NCBI GenBank assembly: GCA_964019695.1
Contig: OZ026515.1
Location: forward strand, 78,046,678-78,110,677
DNA: 64,000 nucleotides
Direction of reading: 5' to 3'
Origin: Loripinus fragilis
Taxonomy: Eukaryota > Mollusca > Bivalvia > Lucinida > Lucinidae
A program made the translations under genes and the position numbers. The notes below the pieces were generated by a model. The model saw only the letters and a program-made list of their open reading frames with translations, had not been told where the DNA came from and searched no databases. Below are positions 20,601-35,600 of the stretch, in pieces (position 1 is the first letter of the stretch; the number at the start of each line of letters is the position of its first letter).

Positions 20601-23600
20601 CCCATCAACAATCTTTCAGTTAAACAGGGATGGGCCTTCCTGGGTTGAACCAGTACTAAGCTAGGACAAATGTGTCTTGCTCAAGGACCACAATGCAGTG
20701 CCCTGGTGAGGCTCGAACCTGTGGCACCTCAGTCTCGAGTCAAGCACTCTACCACTGAGCCACTGCCCTCTCAAATCAACACAAATAAAATAATCAAATA
20801 GTAGACTCAAAGTTATGCTAATAAAGTGACCAGTAAATAAAGTAAATTGTGATTAAAATGTAGATACCTTTGAGGGATTCCTCCCCTATTAGCACGATGA
20901 GGTTAAGAAGATCAGGAGTTACTTCAATGTTGATGGAGACACTCACTGGTTCCAGCACTATCAAATAACTGCCTTCGTTTGTAGAATTCTTCTGTACAGA
21001 TATATCTGTAATAAAGAATATGTAGAAAGGTAAAAAAACATAGAATATATACTATGTAGATAGCTGTACACCTATGTAATATAGTTATGTATATAGGGAT
21101 GCAACTATAAAAAGAGTATGTAGACATTGATAAAACAATGAAATAAGAGTATTAGTTTAGGCATAAATCTATGAAATAAAGCTATGTACATTTTAAATAC
21201 GTAAAATATCACATGTTTCATATTTTGTAAAATTCCTGAGATTTTATCTTGTATGATTTAAGCTAAATCAGTACATGTACTATTATAGTTTACTTACTGT
21301 TAAAGTGTGAGGTAGTTGAGTCGATTGTTGCTATATTACCGTTGACTAAAACGTCAGCACCAGTTGTATTTTCTGTTGAGTGTTTTCTCACTTCAACAAC
21401 ATCACTTGATGACCCAGCTGACATTGCCACACTCGTAAAAATGGTGGCCTTTTGGAGGATACCTGTAGTCAAACAAGAATATACTATATGTTTTATATTT
21501 CTAGAGCTATGCATCACATTTGGTGAGATTATTTTGAAATTGTACCATTGTCTTTTTTCGTGTATGTTTTCAGCCAAGACAGCCACTTTGTCCAGTAGAG
21601 TTGAATTGTTTTAGCATAAGAATACCAGAATTAAATATGTATACTAAACAGTTACATACACTGAAATTATATTTTATCTGATGCTTTCTGTTAGGATGGG
21701 GGTGCCGGACCCAATTTCACCAATGGCAGAGGAGTTTTCATGTGGGGTAACCCAAAGATCATTTTGTATGAATGATTTCAAAACTCAACCCATTTATGTA
21801 CATGGGCTTTAGGAAAAGCAACCTATTGATATAGTACATATTTTATAATTTTAGTATAACATATAATTAGATTAGCTCTTATGTAAATGGTATAAGTCTT
21901 TTTATACCAATTCTATCAATAGCATGTCGATTTCATAGCATTTCTGGGCTGATAAATGTGGACTTTTCAAACACTATTATTGGCAGATATTTCATCAATC
22001 CAGAGTAACAGTATGTTTTATTTCAGATATAAGTTATTAAGTCCCAAATAACGCCTAGAAGAACCTTAGGAAAGTCAGTCTCAAACTTGTTCATTCATGA
22101 ATAATCCTGATAACTTACATCATAGTTTCAGTGAACTGAGATCACACTGGGTAGACGACAATCGAAAACGTCAATACTATCGACGAACGTAGATAAAAAA
22201 AATCGTCAGAAACAGAGTTTTTATTGCCATTTGTCGCCCGATTTCTAGCGATTTTTGTTCCATATTTTTCTATTGTTAAGAACGTTTTCGATTGCCACCT
22301 ACCCAGTGTGGAGATGGGCATTATATACATACCATCTTTGTCTGTAGCTTGTTCTGCTCGTACTTGTATGACTACACTAGAATTTACATCTTGGACTAGA
22401 ATAAAATCACCCACCCCGTTGAAAGAATACTCTTTTCCATCTAAGGTGGCTAAATGAGGATCCCCAGCTGCCAGCGCTGCAAAACATGTACAATTACTGA
22501 ACGTATGAGGAAAAATACTAACAGTATGATTCAACTCTTCACCAGTTGAATGTTTTTATTTCCAACCACTTTAGTCACATGGATCATTAAATAACATGGA
22601 TTATCAGGTTGAACAAAAAGGATAAATGATATATCAGATATAGCAGAAAACAAGTCATACCTACATGTACATAAACGACATCATGCATCTGCAAAAAGCA
22701 TTGATGCATTGCCTAACAGTAAACACACAGAATATTATTCAGGGCATGGTGCATAAGCTAATATATACATTAAGACCTAAAATCCATGCAGATTACAGGC
22801 TTGTACATTAATGACATGGGATATTTGGCAGACAGTTAACAAACAGACTGGAAGACTCAGGCAGTGTCTATATGATATGCTGCATGACAGACAGTAACCA
22901 AACAAACTGGACAACTCATGCAGTGCCTAAATGACATAAGTTTACATACAGTAACCACACACACTGGACGATGCATTCAATGTCTAAATGACATGCTGCG
23001 AGACAGACAGTGACCTCAAACACAGGACGATTAATGCAGTGTCTAAATGACACACTGCGTGACAGATAGTAACCACAAACACAGGACGATTAATGCAGTG
23101 TCTAAATCACATGCTGCGTGACAGATAGTAACCACAATCAACGGACGATTAATGCAGTGTCTAAATGACATGCTGCATGACACATAGTAACCACAAACAC
23201 AGGACGATTAATGCAGTGTCTAAATGACATGCTGCATGACACATAGTAACCACAAACACAGGACGATTAATGCAGTGTCTAAATGACATGCTGCATGACA
23301 CATAGTAACCACAAACACAGGACGATTCATGCAGCGTCCAAATGACATGCTGCATGACAGACAGTAACCATAAACTCTGGCCGATTCATGCAGTGTCTAA
23401 ATCACATTCTGCGTGTCAGAAAGTAACCACAGACACTGGACGATTCATGCAGTGTCTAAATGACATGTTGCGTGACAGACAGTAACCATAAACACTGGGC
23501 AATTCTTGCAGTGTCTAAATGACATGCTGTGTGACAAATAGTAACCACAAACACTGGACTATTCATGCAGTGCCAAAATGACATGCTGCATGACACATAG

Positions 23601-26600
23601 TATCCACAAACACTGGAGGATCCAGGCAGTGTCTAAATGACATGCTGCATGGCAAACAACTGACACATATAATGGACAACTTATGCAGTGTCTTAATGAC
23701 ATGATGCAACGACTCAGACTGGACTATTTGTGAAGTGCCTAAATGGCATGCTGCATTGTGGTGTGGTTGATGACTTACAAAGCTCCAGATATTAAAGTAA
23801 GTTGTATCATACTGATTAGAAGTACATGTACTGTTGATTTTTACCGAAATAGTGGGAATTGTTTTTCTATTAATATTCTTAGTTTTCTTTAATGTGGATA
23901 TGTAGGATAGAAAACACAGTTAGAAATTTCTAAATAATTATGAACTGCTGTCTCTGAAGTTTGTATCTATTTTAGCAAACAGTGCATGCCCTGATGAAAT
24001 GCAGCATTATGCTGCATTTCATCAGGGCATGTACTGCTTGCCTAAATATCAGGGTCGTTTTCACACATTGTGGCATGATTGCTAAAGTAGCTGTCACTTT
24101 CATACAGAAATGAGTGGTTAATTTGCATATGACACTTATAATTGTCAATCAAAGTTGACAGACAATGACAAACAAGATTCATTTCCTATATTAGCATCCC
24201 ATATTTTGTCCTGAAACTCACAGGTAGGTAAATAGGACTAAATGCGGAGGAGAGGTAGTATGGTTCTCCATAATACAGTAACGGCCACTCAAAAATAGAC
24301 AAAACAAAGATCTTAATGACAAAGTGTAGCTTAATGAAGGTCGAAAGTATTGCAGAATGCTCCCAATGGAGCATTCTACAATACTTTTGACCTGCATTAA
24401 GCGATAATTTGTCTTGAAAATTAATTTTCAGTCTTTTTGAGAGTGGCCATTTTACACAGGTTTTATCATGTTTACTGTCCTAAGGCACCTTTTACATATC
24501 ATATAGGTGGCCTAAATGAAAACTTGCACTTGCCAAGATGCCCCTACCAGAAATTCATAACAAAACCAGGAAGTGAGTTTGACACTCTCTGCGACACTAG
24601 AAACGACACAAAAAACTACATATCACAACACAATGTCCAAATCAAAGCCCAAAAACACACTTGAGAGCAACAAAAACAATGATTCAACAACAACACAATT
24701 ACTGCCTTAGAAGGAATAGCAGCCCAGGCAGTTGTGGGGCTTAAATGATATTGTACTGGTCAAATATTCACAATGTGATTCCATAATAATAACAAACATC
24801 TAAACTTCTATTATAAATTAAAATGTGCCATATTAGAAAAATGATTTTATACGATCCTATTTTAAATTCTCAAGCTCCACAATTAAAACAATAAGAAGGC
24901 AGGCAATGCCATGGTCAGTTATCTTACAGTACATAGCAGGCTTAAAAGCAATACTATATTTATCTTAAATTCTCGACCAAAATGTATGTTTTTGGTACAA
25001 AAGAACAGTCTCAACATGCGCTGATCCAGAAAAAAATGTCAGAGGGGGTCCAGCTTTGACCTTTTTTGTTTGTTTGTTGTTGTTGTTGCTGTTTTTTTTG
25101 CTGTCTTTTTTGTTTGTTTTTTTTAGTTTATGACCAACACTATGAGCTAGTCATCATGGACCTGCCAGCGAAACGCTATTTAAATGGTGTTTGCTGGCAT
25201 ACCGAAGATGGCCCAACATTGAATGCTGGCTTAAACTGGTAGCCTTGTGAAATTCAGGGGATCCGGACAAGTATTACTAAGAAACCCTATGAGGGGGGGG
25301 GTCCAGACCTCCTGTCCCACACTCTGGATCCGCGCATGCTCAATGAGACAGATTATCAATTCAACTGACTAAAGACTGCTTACCAGGCACTGATAATAAG
25401 AACTAATACCAGGTAAAAGGCTCTGTTCTTTTTTCATGAAACATTCCAGTTTCATACATTTTGAAAGCACGCAAGCAACAAAGCGACCATTTCTGAATTA
25501 TTTCCTTCATTTTTAAACCAAAGTACCAGTTGTGGGTACTCAAAAGAACTGTTTCATCATACAGTGGTTCTTTTAAGTATCCACATCATACATGTAATTT
25601 TGTGTTTAGCCACATACAAATAATCAACACTTTATATTGAGCCATTTGATATAAATATATTAACAGTGCTTCAGTTAAGAGTTGCTTAACAATTTTCATT
25701 TCTAATTTCACAGCCAAAACATGTTGTTGGAACTCAAAAGAACAGTCTCATTGAGAAGGTTAATGAGACAGTTCTTTTAAGCAACCACAACATTGATGGG
25801 TAAAAAAATATTTACAATTTTAACCTCACAAATTGTGTTTATCTTAACCTGTGATCTCAAGCTCAGAAATTTGCCATATCTGGTGCACAATTACTGTCAC
25901 GCCAGCCAAGAGTGACATCACATCATGTTTTGTTTTTAATTGTTAAGAAAAAAATTAATGTGCACACTCCACTTGAGCTAATGCGAATCGAAAGATCGTT
26001 TGTGTATTACACAAGTGATCTATCGATTCTTAGTGCCTAATAACTTTGTAAACAAAACATGACATCACTGTCACTCTTGGCTGGCAGGACAGTAGTCTCT
26101 CATGCTTACCTGGAGAAGGCGGCTTATATCCAGCACATATTGTAGCGTTTCTAAACGTCAAAAAATTAGAACAATTCCTATAAGAATACACACAACAATG
26201 TAACCTTGGTAACAAGTCTGATTCATAATAGGAGAAAAAAGGCACTATACTGTCCCCCTGAGCTCTGTAATGATAACGTAGGTGGGTACCAGCCCCTGGT
26301 TCCCCACGAATGTCCATCAATATTCCCGTCTCATTGGCATAACAACATGTTTCACCGCCGGGATACTTCCTTGTGGCACTGCAACAAAAATATAGTATAT
26401 AATATGAGTCGCGGCATGAGCAAAACAATAATGTAGGTGTGCAATGGCATGTCCAGAATGCTGAAACAGTTACACACAGCAAAGGGAGACTACCTGATCA
26501 AGCAGTGATTCTCTTCAATTGCCTCCCTTTCCAAAATGGGAACTACTCTTAGAGGTAAGAATTTGCTCCCAGAGGTCTGGGAGCAAATTCTTTCCTTAAC

Positions 26601-29600
26601 AGCAGTTTCATATGGAATGGAAAACCCATTTTACCACATTAGGTGACCTCCCTTGAATGTTACTGTTTTTATTACGCACATGCGTAACTGCCAATGGGTG
26701 TGCGTCACAAGAAGACACAAATCAGCTCAGACACTAGCTCAGTCTGATCAAGCATGAACAAAGCATATGTCCTTAAATGCCCATCAAACGCACAGTGAAG
26801 ACTCTGATCACACTGAGCGGATGCCTATGCTGAACTAGGTCTTGGCTTGGCACTCAATCATTTTGTTGGTTTTGCCATGTGATGGCTGATATTGAACCTT
26901 AGTGTTTGAAACTTCTCTTCTTTGTATTATATCACCAGCATATTTTGGACCCAAGTATTTTTAACTTTTCTTGTTTTGCCTCATATGGCCAGTATAATTA
27001 AGGCCAAATAAAAAAAAAATAGTGTGTTTAAGGTAACCCTACCTAAATTTACTGGTGAAACCTAGAATTTTTTTCAGGTTTTCTGGAAAAAGATATAATT
27101 TTATGCATTTTGAAAGGCGAAATGCCTTTCAAATAAATAAATTTATATCGTTTTCCAGAAAAAAACAACAACAAATATGTGTGCCTACCCTTCCTAAAAT
27201 TTTCAGACCCGTTAAAAAGCTCTGACAATGTTTTTTTTATTTTATTTTTTTTTTGTTTTTTTTTTAGTCCTTAGCTCATTTTACAGCAGTCAAATGGTTA
27301 ATTTCAAAGAAAACTATCATTTGTCAAGGTTCCAGAAGGGTCCAACTTTTTCTAGGGGGTCCAATTGCTTATTCCCCATAGAAACCCATATAACTTGTGA
27401 TTTTCCAGGGGGTGTCCGTACCCCCTGTCCCCCCCCCCCCCCCCCCCCCCCTTGAATCTGCACTTGATGGTTGGTATTTTTCACCAGTCTCATATTTCAT
27501 TTTAACTTTTGCTTGACACAGAGTGAATTATTACAATATAGTAGGATATGTAGTCATTCATCTTTTGTCATTTTACACACACATTGTTTGAGTAGCACAG
27601 ATTAATTTCAATTTAGTAAACAAGATACATTGGCAAGATGAGGTATGCAGTTTTGTTTTCATCTTGAGTTTTGCGTGGGGTTACACTTAAACACTAACTC
27701 TCATAGGGCCAGTTATGCAAAAAAAAATTTAGCGTAAAATTGTGATTGTTTTCTTATCCATCAGTTCAAACATGTGTTTTGGGTGCTCAAAAGAACCGTC
27801 TCATCGAGAGGGTTCTTTTGAGTACCCACAACATATGTTTTGGTTGAGAAATAAGAAAAATAATTTTCAGTTACACACTCTTATCTGGGGGGCCTGACAT
27901 TAGGTTACCAAATATGGTTTTCATTCAGGATTTATCATACTTTGTAAATTGCACGACCCTAGGGTCTGCACTATAATAACAATGTCAGGCGGTAAGTTCA
28001 TCCATTACCAGTTTGTAAAAATCCTCATTTCTCTTGAACCTTATAGCATACTTGGATCAAATTTTGCATATTTATTTATTTTAATATTGTCCAGCCACTG
28101 TTATGCAAAACGGTGACTTGGCTTTGCTAACATTTTTTTTAGGCAAAGCCATGACACCGTTTTGCATACTTTTTTTGGCAAAGCCTAGTAACCATTTTGA
28201 ATACCTAGGTCTTGATAATGTTAAAAAGTATTAGAACCCCCTTTCTTACAGAACCTTTTTCAGAACAGCTATGTGTCCACCTTGATAGATATGTTGAAAA
28301 ACTCAGTTTGGCTACTTGAACATTGTTTTCAATTTAAATACCTAGAGTTTCTTGCTAATTAGCAAACATTCAACATGGGCCGTGCACATTACTGTCAGTT
28401 GATTGATAGTACAAGTGAAATTACTTTGTATAAACAAGTCTTTTCTATACAGAGAGCTGAGAGTGAGATACATAGAGTGAGATACATAGAGATGAATTAT
28501 GTTGACCTCAACTTACAGTGTAGACATTGATTAGATTAACACTACACAAGACAGAGCATATTTCATCAAGCCTTTGTATTCTGATGGATTTTCCCATACA
28601 GATAATACAATAAGGATGGGACAGTCCATTATATATTTTAAGGGGCCACATGTAGATATTTCTAAATAATTATGAACAGCAATCCCTGAATATTGTATCT
28701 ATTTTAGCAAACAGTGCAGGCCCTGGTGAAATGCAGCATTATGCTGCATTTCATCAGGGCATGCACTGTTTGCCTAAATATCCCTTTAAGGGCTTCCAGT
28801 ATACAAAGGGTTACTATAACCAGTGCAGTCTCAAATAAGCTCCCATTCTGTAGGGCCTTATCTGGGTCTACTCTGATTGCCATTGGTGACAGTTCAAAAT
28901 TTTCACAATCCTGAACTTTTGAAATTCAAATCTTAAAACCAACATTTGGCCTCTAAAATAGCATTTTTTTTTCTATTTTAACTGTCAACTGTCTTCAGAT
29001 AAACTGAAAAAAAAACGTAAAAGCTTTTATAATCTACTTAATTCAGGCCATCGAGGCTGACTTTCTGTGGAAAGTCAGCCTCAAAATCCTGAATTGAGGA
29101 ATAATCCTGAAAACTTTGATTGCTTATTATACAACAATTCTAACACACGCAGCGCGCTCGTGATTTGATCTTCTTTACAACTGACCTCCAAACAATGAAC
29201 TATCACTGAACAATTCACTGCTAGAGCTGATCTATTTCTTAAACATACCTTTTTAAATTTCTCTGCATGCACTGCTGAGCGTTTTTATTATATATACAGT
29301 TTGTCCTGGAATTATGTTTTGTTTTATCACAGTCGGGGTCCGTATGAAAATGTCCAGGGTCATTTTCAGCTAATGTCAATGTACAAGGGCAATTAGGGGT
29401 TTCGACAACAATTGGTGAAAGAGTCTTTTCTCTATTTATCCACTTTTCACACCAGCCCTGAGAGTTTTTAGAATTAGATTTTTGCCATCGGACTGGAAAC
29501 ACATCTGACCAGATACACAATGGTAGCCTGTAAGAAAAAATACAGTCTTACACATATTAGAATTAGATTTTTGCCATCGGACTGGAAACACATCTGACCA

Positions 29601-32600
29601 GATACACAATGGTAGCCTGTAAGAAAAAATACAGTCTTACACATATTAGAATTAGATTTTTGCCATCGGACTGGAAACACATCTGACCAGATACACAATG
29701 GTAACCTGTAAGAAAAAATACAGTTTTACAAATAAAGGGCCACCTATAATTTGCAGCAGACGACAATTTTAATATCTGCTTTTTTCTAAATAACAAATAA
29801 GGCATGATATTTTATGAGAATCGTCTGCTGGCAGACGATTCTCATGAAATATCATACCTTATTTTTTTGAAAATAAGGAAAGATGTCGCAAAATTTGTCG
29901 TCTGCTGCAGTCGTGATAGCCCCCTTAACGGTTAACTCTTGCCACCATAAACCCTAAGGAGTGTTAGAGGATCTTACATGAGTGTTTGTGCATTGTTGGA
30001 TTTATTAAATATGTTGAGAAAAAAATGTGAGCCTTTATAACAAGTTTAATAAACTCAATAATACAGGAACACAAATATTAGATTCTGATACACATGAGTT
30101 TGTAACACAACGTCTGATTGGATATTTTCAAAAATTTGCGACAGTACATCCTGCAGTATACTGTCAGAAATAGTCTGATGTCATTTTTTAAATCACATTT
30201 CGTTATATGATGTACAGATTTATGGGGCTTGCAATACTCCAATTTGAGCTCAAACAGCAGAAGTGCATTAGAATGGGGATAACCATATTCAACATTTTCA
30301 TTTGGGGAGGTATATCTTCAGATATACATTGGGAAATCACATTTTATGGCTCCCCTCGTGCCTCACTGTAAATCTAAATTTCTGACCTTGTATATCCCCA
30401 AATGAAAATTTTTAATTCAGTTATCCTGTAATTCTATATGAAATTAAAACATTTGGCATACAAAGCTCAGTATTTTGACAAATATAATTGATTCTGTTAT
30501 GGCCATTATAACATAAAAGTGACTAAAAAATTTAATCACTAGTGGTTTATGGATTTAAATGCATGGCCTAGGCTCGAGAAAACCTGTCTTCTGGGGTTTG
30601 CAAACAATAAAATCGCAGACCATCCTGCACATCTGCCCAGTCTGATGAGGGCCTTTGTTATTTGCTTATTGGGAAGTATGATACCTAGACTTGCTACGAG
30701 AGAAATTTAATTTTTCAAGATAGTCTCTGTAGCTGAGAAGGCTGGCTTGAATCTCACTTATCAGAAACCCGGAAGACAGGTTTTCTTGCGTCACAGTCTT
30801 TATGATAAAACTATGCTGCTTCATAATGATAGACCAAAAAAAGTCTTGGTTATTCCCTTTTTCTTTAAAATATGGATTATTGGCGTTTTAAGAAGGAAGT
30901 ACAAATTAGCAAAAATGAATTACATAGCAATTCACCAATAGTGAAACTTTAATCTATATCAAATTAAGCAAGATAAAAGTTGTGACGATACAACTATGAA
31001 ATCAGGAAGTCTATTGCACCTAAAACATTACCTCTGCCCATAGAAATGAAAAACAGTAAAATATGTGTAAAACAGCCACTCTCAAAAAGACTAATTATCG
31101 CTTAATGCAGGTTAAAAGTATTGCAGAATGCTCACAGGAGAGCATTCTGCAATACTTTTGACCTTCATAAAGCTACTATTTGTCATTATAGATCTGTGTT
31201 TTGTATATTTTTGAGTGGCCATTTTACACAGGTATTACTGTAAATACAAAAGTTTGAAATAAATTTATAAAATACTTACGCATGATAATTTGTGTCATTA
31301 TACCAACAAAGCCTGACAACTAATATATTGTAGAGGCCATCAGAAGACCAAAGTTTAAATTTTCGTTGAGTTGACCCTTCTGATATATCTTCCAACGTTT
31401 GTAGAACATGGAACTCTGGGATACTTTCATTCTAAGAATAATAGATAGGGAATAAATACACATGCTCTGATTCTTCCAATTCATTTATCCCCAATTTTAG
31501 TTAAAAACCCTATTCTGAAAATTTTCCCCATTTTATTTTTGTCAAGTCAGCTACCTCTTTTCATCAACTTCTTATACCCTTAGTATTTTTCATGGATTTT
31601 CCCATAGATATTGATACAATATGTTAGGGGCTGCCCATTGTGTACTTATAGGGTTCACAGGTAGAGTTTTCTAAATTATGATGTATTTCTGTCATTGAAG
31701 GTTGTTTTGATCTTAGTAACCAGTGCAGACCCTGATGAAATGCAGCATTATGCTGCATTTCATCTGAGTCCTCGCTGTAAGTAAAAATACCATTTAGGGG
31801 TTTCCATTTTTTTTTTAAAAAAAGGGTTATGTAATGTGTCATCATACATATATATTCAAATAAATCTAAGGGGACTTGTGTGTGATGTTTTCTTGCTTTT
31901 TTTCACTTTCCCATATGGTGTCCTTGGTCAGGTGTGGTACTCGATTGTGTTGATTCCTGATCTTTGCCTTCTTCCTTACTTTAATAAATTCAATCATACA
32001 TCAGCACTCATATAACATCATCTATCACATATTCACCTTTTGATCTGAACCCAATGCATTCCAAGTTAATTTTGACTTAGGCCAAAAAAAATTGTTTCTC
32101 ATGCCCTCCCTCACCTTTTAAACGTCCCTCATCTGTCTTTTTATCAGACTTGAATAAAAGAAAAGTGGCCTCATTTATTCTATTCATATGTCAAAATCAA
32201 AATATCAACATTTTATACTTAAAATGAACCAAAAAAAGTGCCTCTTTAGTTTGCGATGAAATGAAAAATAAAAAAAGAGGCCTCATCTGTTTTTGGGGAA
32301 ATTGAAAATAAAAATTAAAACCTGCCTGCCTCATCTGTTTTTCGAAAAAGTGGCCTGAGAAACACTTGTTTATTTTTTTAGCCTTAGGCATGTTAGTTTT
32401 TACTAGACCTAACTGAAAATGCTTCAGTTATATTAATCTTGGTTTGGTTGTTCCCTACTTGTTTTATGATAGAGAACTAAAAATTTACTCTGCAGTCCAT
32501 CAGTCATTCGTCTATCCAGAGGCATCAATATAAACCCCAGGATAACTCGCAAAATATATAAGATAGTTCATGAAATTTTATATAGAGTAAAACCTGTCTT

Positions 32601-35600
32601 AAGCGGCCAGTAGAAAGAAGAGCCAAAATTGGTTTTCAAGACCGGTTATTGCTTAATGCAGGTCAAGAGTATTGCAGAATGCTCCAAGGGGAGCATTCTG
32701 CAGTACTTTCAACCTTCATTAAGCTACCATTTGCCATTTAGACCTTTTTTGTCTATTTTTGAGTGGCCGCTTAATACAGGTTTACTGTATCAATATGAAC
32801 ATTTAGAGGCTCTGTCAGTTTTTCTTTTCTGTGGTACAACGTTTAGTCACTATGATAATGAAAAAGTCCATATAAGCATTGTGTCCTTTTTTGGGGACAT
32901 ATGCAAACAATGCTGCAGACCCAGGCCAGCTACCACTTAATGTCGCATCTGATTAAAGGTCTCCAATGTTTGCTTACAGAAGTCTGTTTACAGGTCTGCG
33001 ACAAGATTACACATGCGGTGAAGTGTGTATGAACGATTATCATAGATACAATACCTAGAACATCTACATACCCTATATCCTAAAACTTCTAAAAATGCCC
33101 CTTCAGGGACTCTGTTTGGTTCCCAGCTGGCAGTTACCATCTTACCAACTAACCAATCGTCTGGTTTCTCACGAACCAGACTTGCACTTGTGTCTAATAG
33201 ATGAACTGTAAAACAAAACAAACTCAACAGTGAAGACAAACCCTCACTCTTAATGATAGGGGCATAAGCTACAGACTTTTTAATAGCTGCTGAATTTTGT
33301 GTGCTTTAAAGACCTATATTTTTCCAGCCTTAAAGTGGTACTACTGTTGATTACTTTATTATCTTTCTTTATATTTATACTTTATAGATCAAAGACAACC
33401 CCTAATTAGTTATACACTAACAAGTGTGCTTTTTAGTGACATGCTTGGCGTGGTTCCGAAATGAATATTGTACAATGTCGAGTAAATGTATGACGTTATA
33501 ATTTATAAGACCCATTGACACGTAACTCCCCTGAAAACACAAATTATCTCCCCTGAAACCATAACACTCTTGGTACTTACTACTGGTTAAATGATCTATG
33601 AATTTCCACCCTCTACCGTCTGGGTCGAACTCCAGCTGTACCATCCCTATCCGGAATAAAGTAGGTGTAACACACGTGGCTACCACGTGATCAGTCACTG
33701 AACAACTCACTTCAAGAACTGTATTTCCAGCAAGAAAGCGGGCTTTTGGTATGTGTTTGGAACTGAGACAGGCTCCTTTGATAGTGATGGCCTCTCGACC
33801 CAACATTGATACAACTTTTGGAACAACTCTTACTACGTCTGAAAATATAGATTTACAATGTCATTGATTTCAACACCATTTTAATTGGTCAGTCATAACA
33901 ACAAGCGGGCCAATTAATTGACAGATCAATTTTGCAACAGGCCGCCTTTAATTCACTTTTACCAAATACAAAAATGTAAGTTATTCCAAATTCTGATCAG
34001 AGGTTCAAGAATAGAGGCCTCTTTAAATTTCCCTTTAATAGCAAAAATAAGCAACGCCCCTGGAGGCCAAGTTTTTTTTTACGGATAAGCACCACTTCTG
34101 GTAAGTTTTGAAATATGGTTGTGTTCATATGATGGCGGAAAACGTAGCGCGGCGGCAGTTAACAGGATTTTCAGCGGATGCTTAATGACTTCAAGAGAGA
34201 TAGAGGTTTCGAGCAACTGTCTGTAGATAGTGGTCATGTAATAACCCAAAAGCGTCACCTAATTTGCAGCAGACGACAATTTAAAATTTTGCCATTTTTT
34301 TAAAAAAAAAAACAAATAAGGCATGCTATTTCACGAGGATCGTCTGCTGGCAGACGATTCTCATGAAATATCAGACCTTATTTTATTTGATCTGGATCAA
34401 AACTGTATAACAATCTGGTAAGTAAACTTTTTTAAAAAGATCAACAGACGTCAACCTCGGATGGGTCCGAGCGGCAACCAACAAAGCATGCAAAATTACC
34501 GAGCTTGCATGTACTTAAGTAGTACTGGGCCTAAGCCTACATACTAAGTAACAGCCTGAGCATTGTTTACTGAAAAGTTAAGAAAAGGGGTTTTATTTCG
34601 TTTGTGTGAGTTGATGCTTTACATCCCAGTCAACATTGTTTCTGTCCTGTCGGGCCGTTTCCTGGGTTGAACCAGTACTAAGCAGAGTATACAGTGTATG
34701 CCCAGGGACACAACCTAGTGTTTTCGATGAGACTCGAACCAGTGACCCTTTGATCTCAAGTTGAGCTCTTTCGCAAGAAGGTAAACAAAAACATGCCATG
34801 TTTTACAAGTGAAATATCATCATGAACGAATAGCCAAAATATACCTTTTATATGATAAATTGCCTGGTAAGAGATTGATATATTTGGTAAATAGTTTACT
34901 GTGTCAAAACTAAAATACTACTTTTATTGTGTTTGCTAGTCGCCCACAATGTTTCTGCACACACACTAGCGAGAGCATAGATTTTCGTGCATACATGTAT
35001 GTACATATTTGTTGGTACTCAGACGAACCTCCGCATCCATTCAGTCTAACTAGAACGTTCGACGCTATTGAATCAGGGAATCCCTGCTTCCATATTGACG
35101 CAGGTAAGAGCAGTGATCTGACTTTAATAGACTGCAAATGTTCGGAATTTCATTGACTTAACGTTTCGTCTTCAGCAAACCTTTTGCAAACAGTTTGGAC
35201 CCAGATCAGGATCGACAATACTTGTCAGTTTTTTTGGATTTTTAAGCTTTAAGTTTATTAATATAATATCAGTAGAAGAACAGAATCAAAAAAGAATCCC
35301 AACATGAATGAGAAAGAACGATAGACGGATAGAAGAGACAGCGACAAAATAGAATCATATAATATATTATAGATGCGTATTTGTCTACGTTACACGTACT
35401 AGCCTTATTAGATGCGCTGGCCCATTGGGAGTTATTTTGATCAAAGGCAGCATCATAGCTCGTGATCAAGAGGTCGTGAGTTCAAACCCAACCAGCGGCG
35501 CGGTCCTTGAGCAAGGCACATATTTCCCATTGCTTAATATTAGTTCAACCCTTAAAATGTCCTGACATGACTGAAAAAGTATAGACTGAACCCTAAAGGT

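Larger units (their letters stand above)
17533..20867 (-). other. intron 11
   Basis: Besides the elements listed separately, it contains a ggatccag fragment at 17615-17695. Otherwise no gene is visible. Confidence 0.5.

Noticed and set aside
20585..20770. Functional tRNA gene on the minus strand (A and B boxes)
   Set aside because: The same head with a common non-tRNA tail occurs at several sites; the cloverleaf is not complete. It is a SINE.
22840..23760. CRISPR-like regular spacing in the 59-bp minisatellite
   Set aside because: No alternation of constant repeat and unique spacer; the full unit repeats.
26206..26436. Plus-strand 76-codon frame
   Set aside because: Antisense shadow of the AMOP exon.
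34910..35156. Pair of overlapping 75-codon frames on opposite strands
   Set aside because: No domain, splice sites or similarity; consistent with chance.
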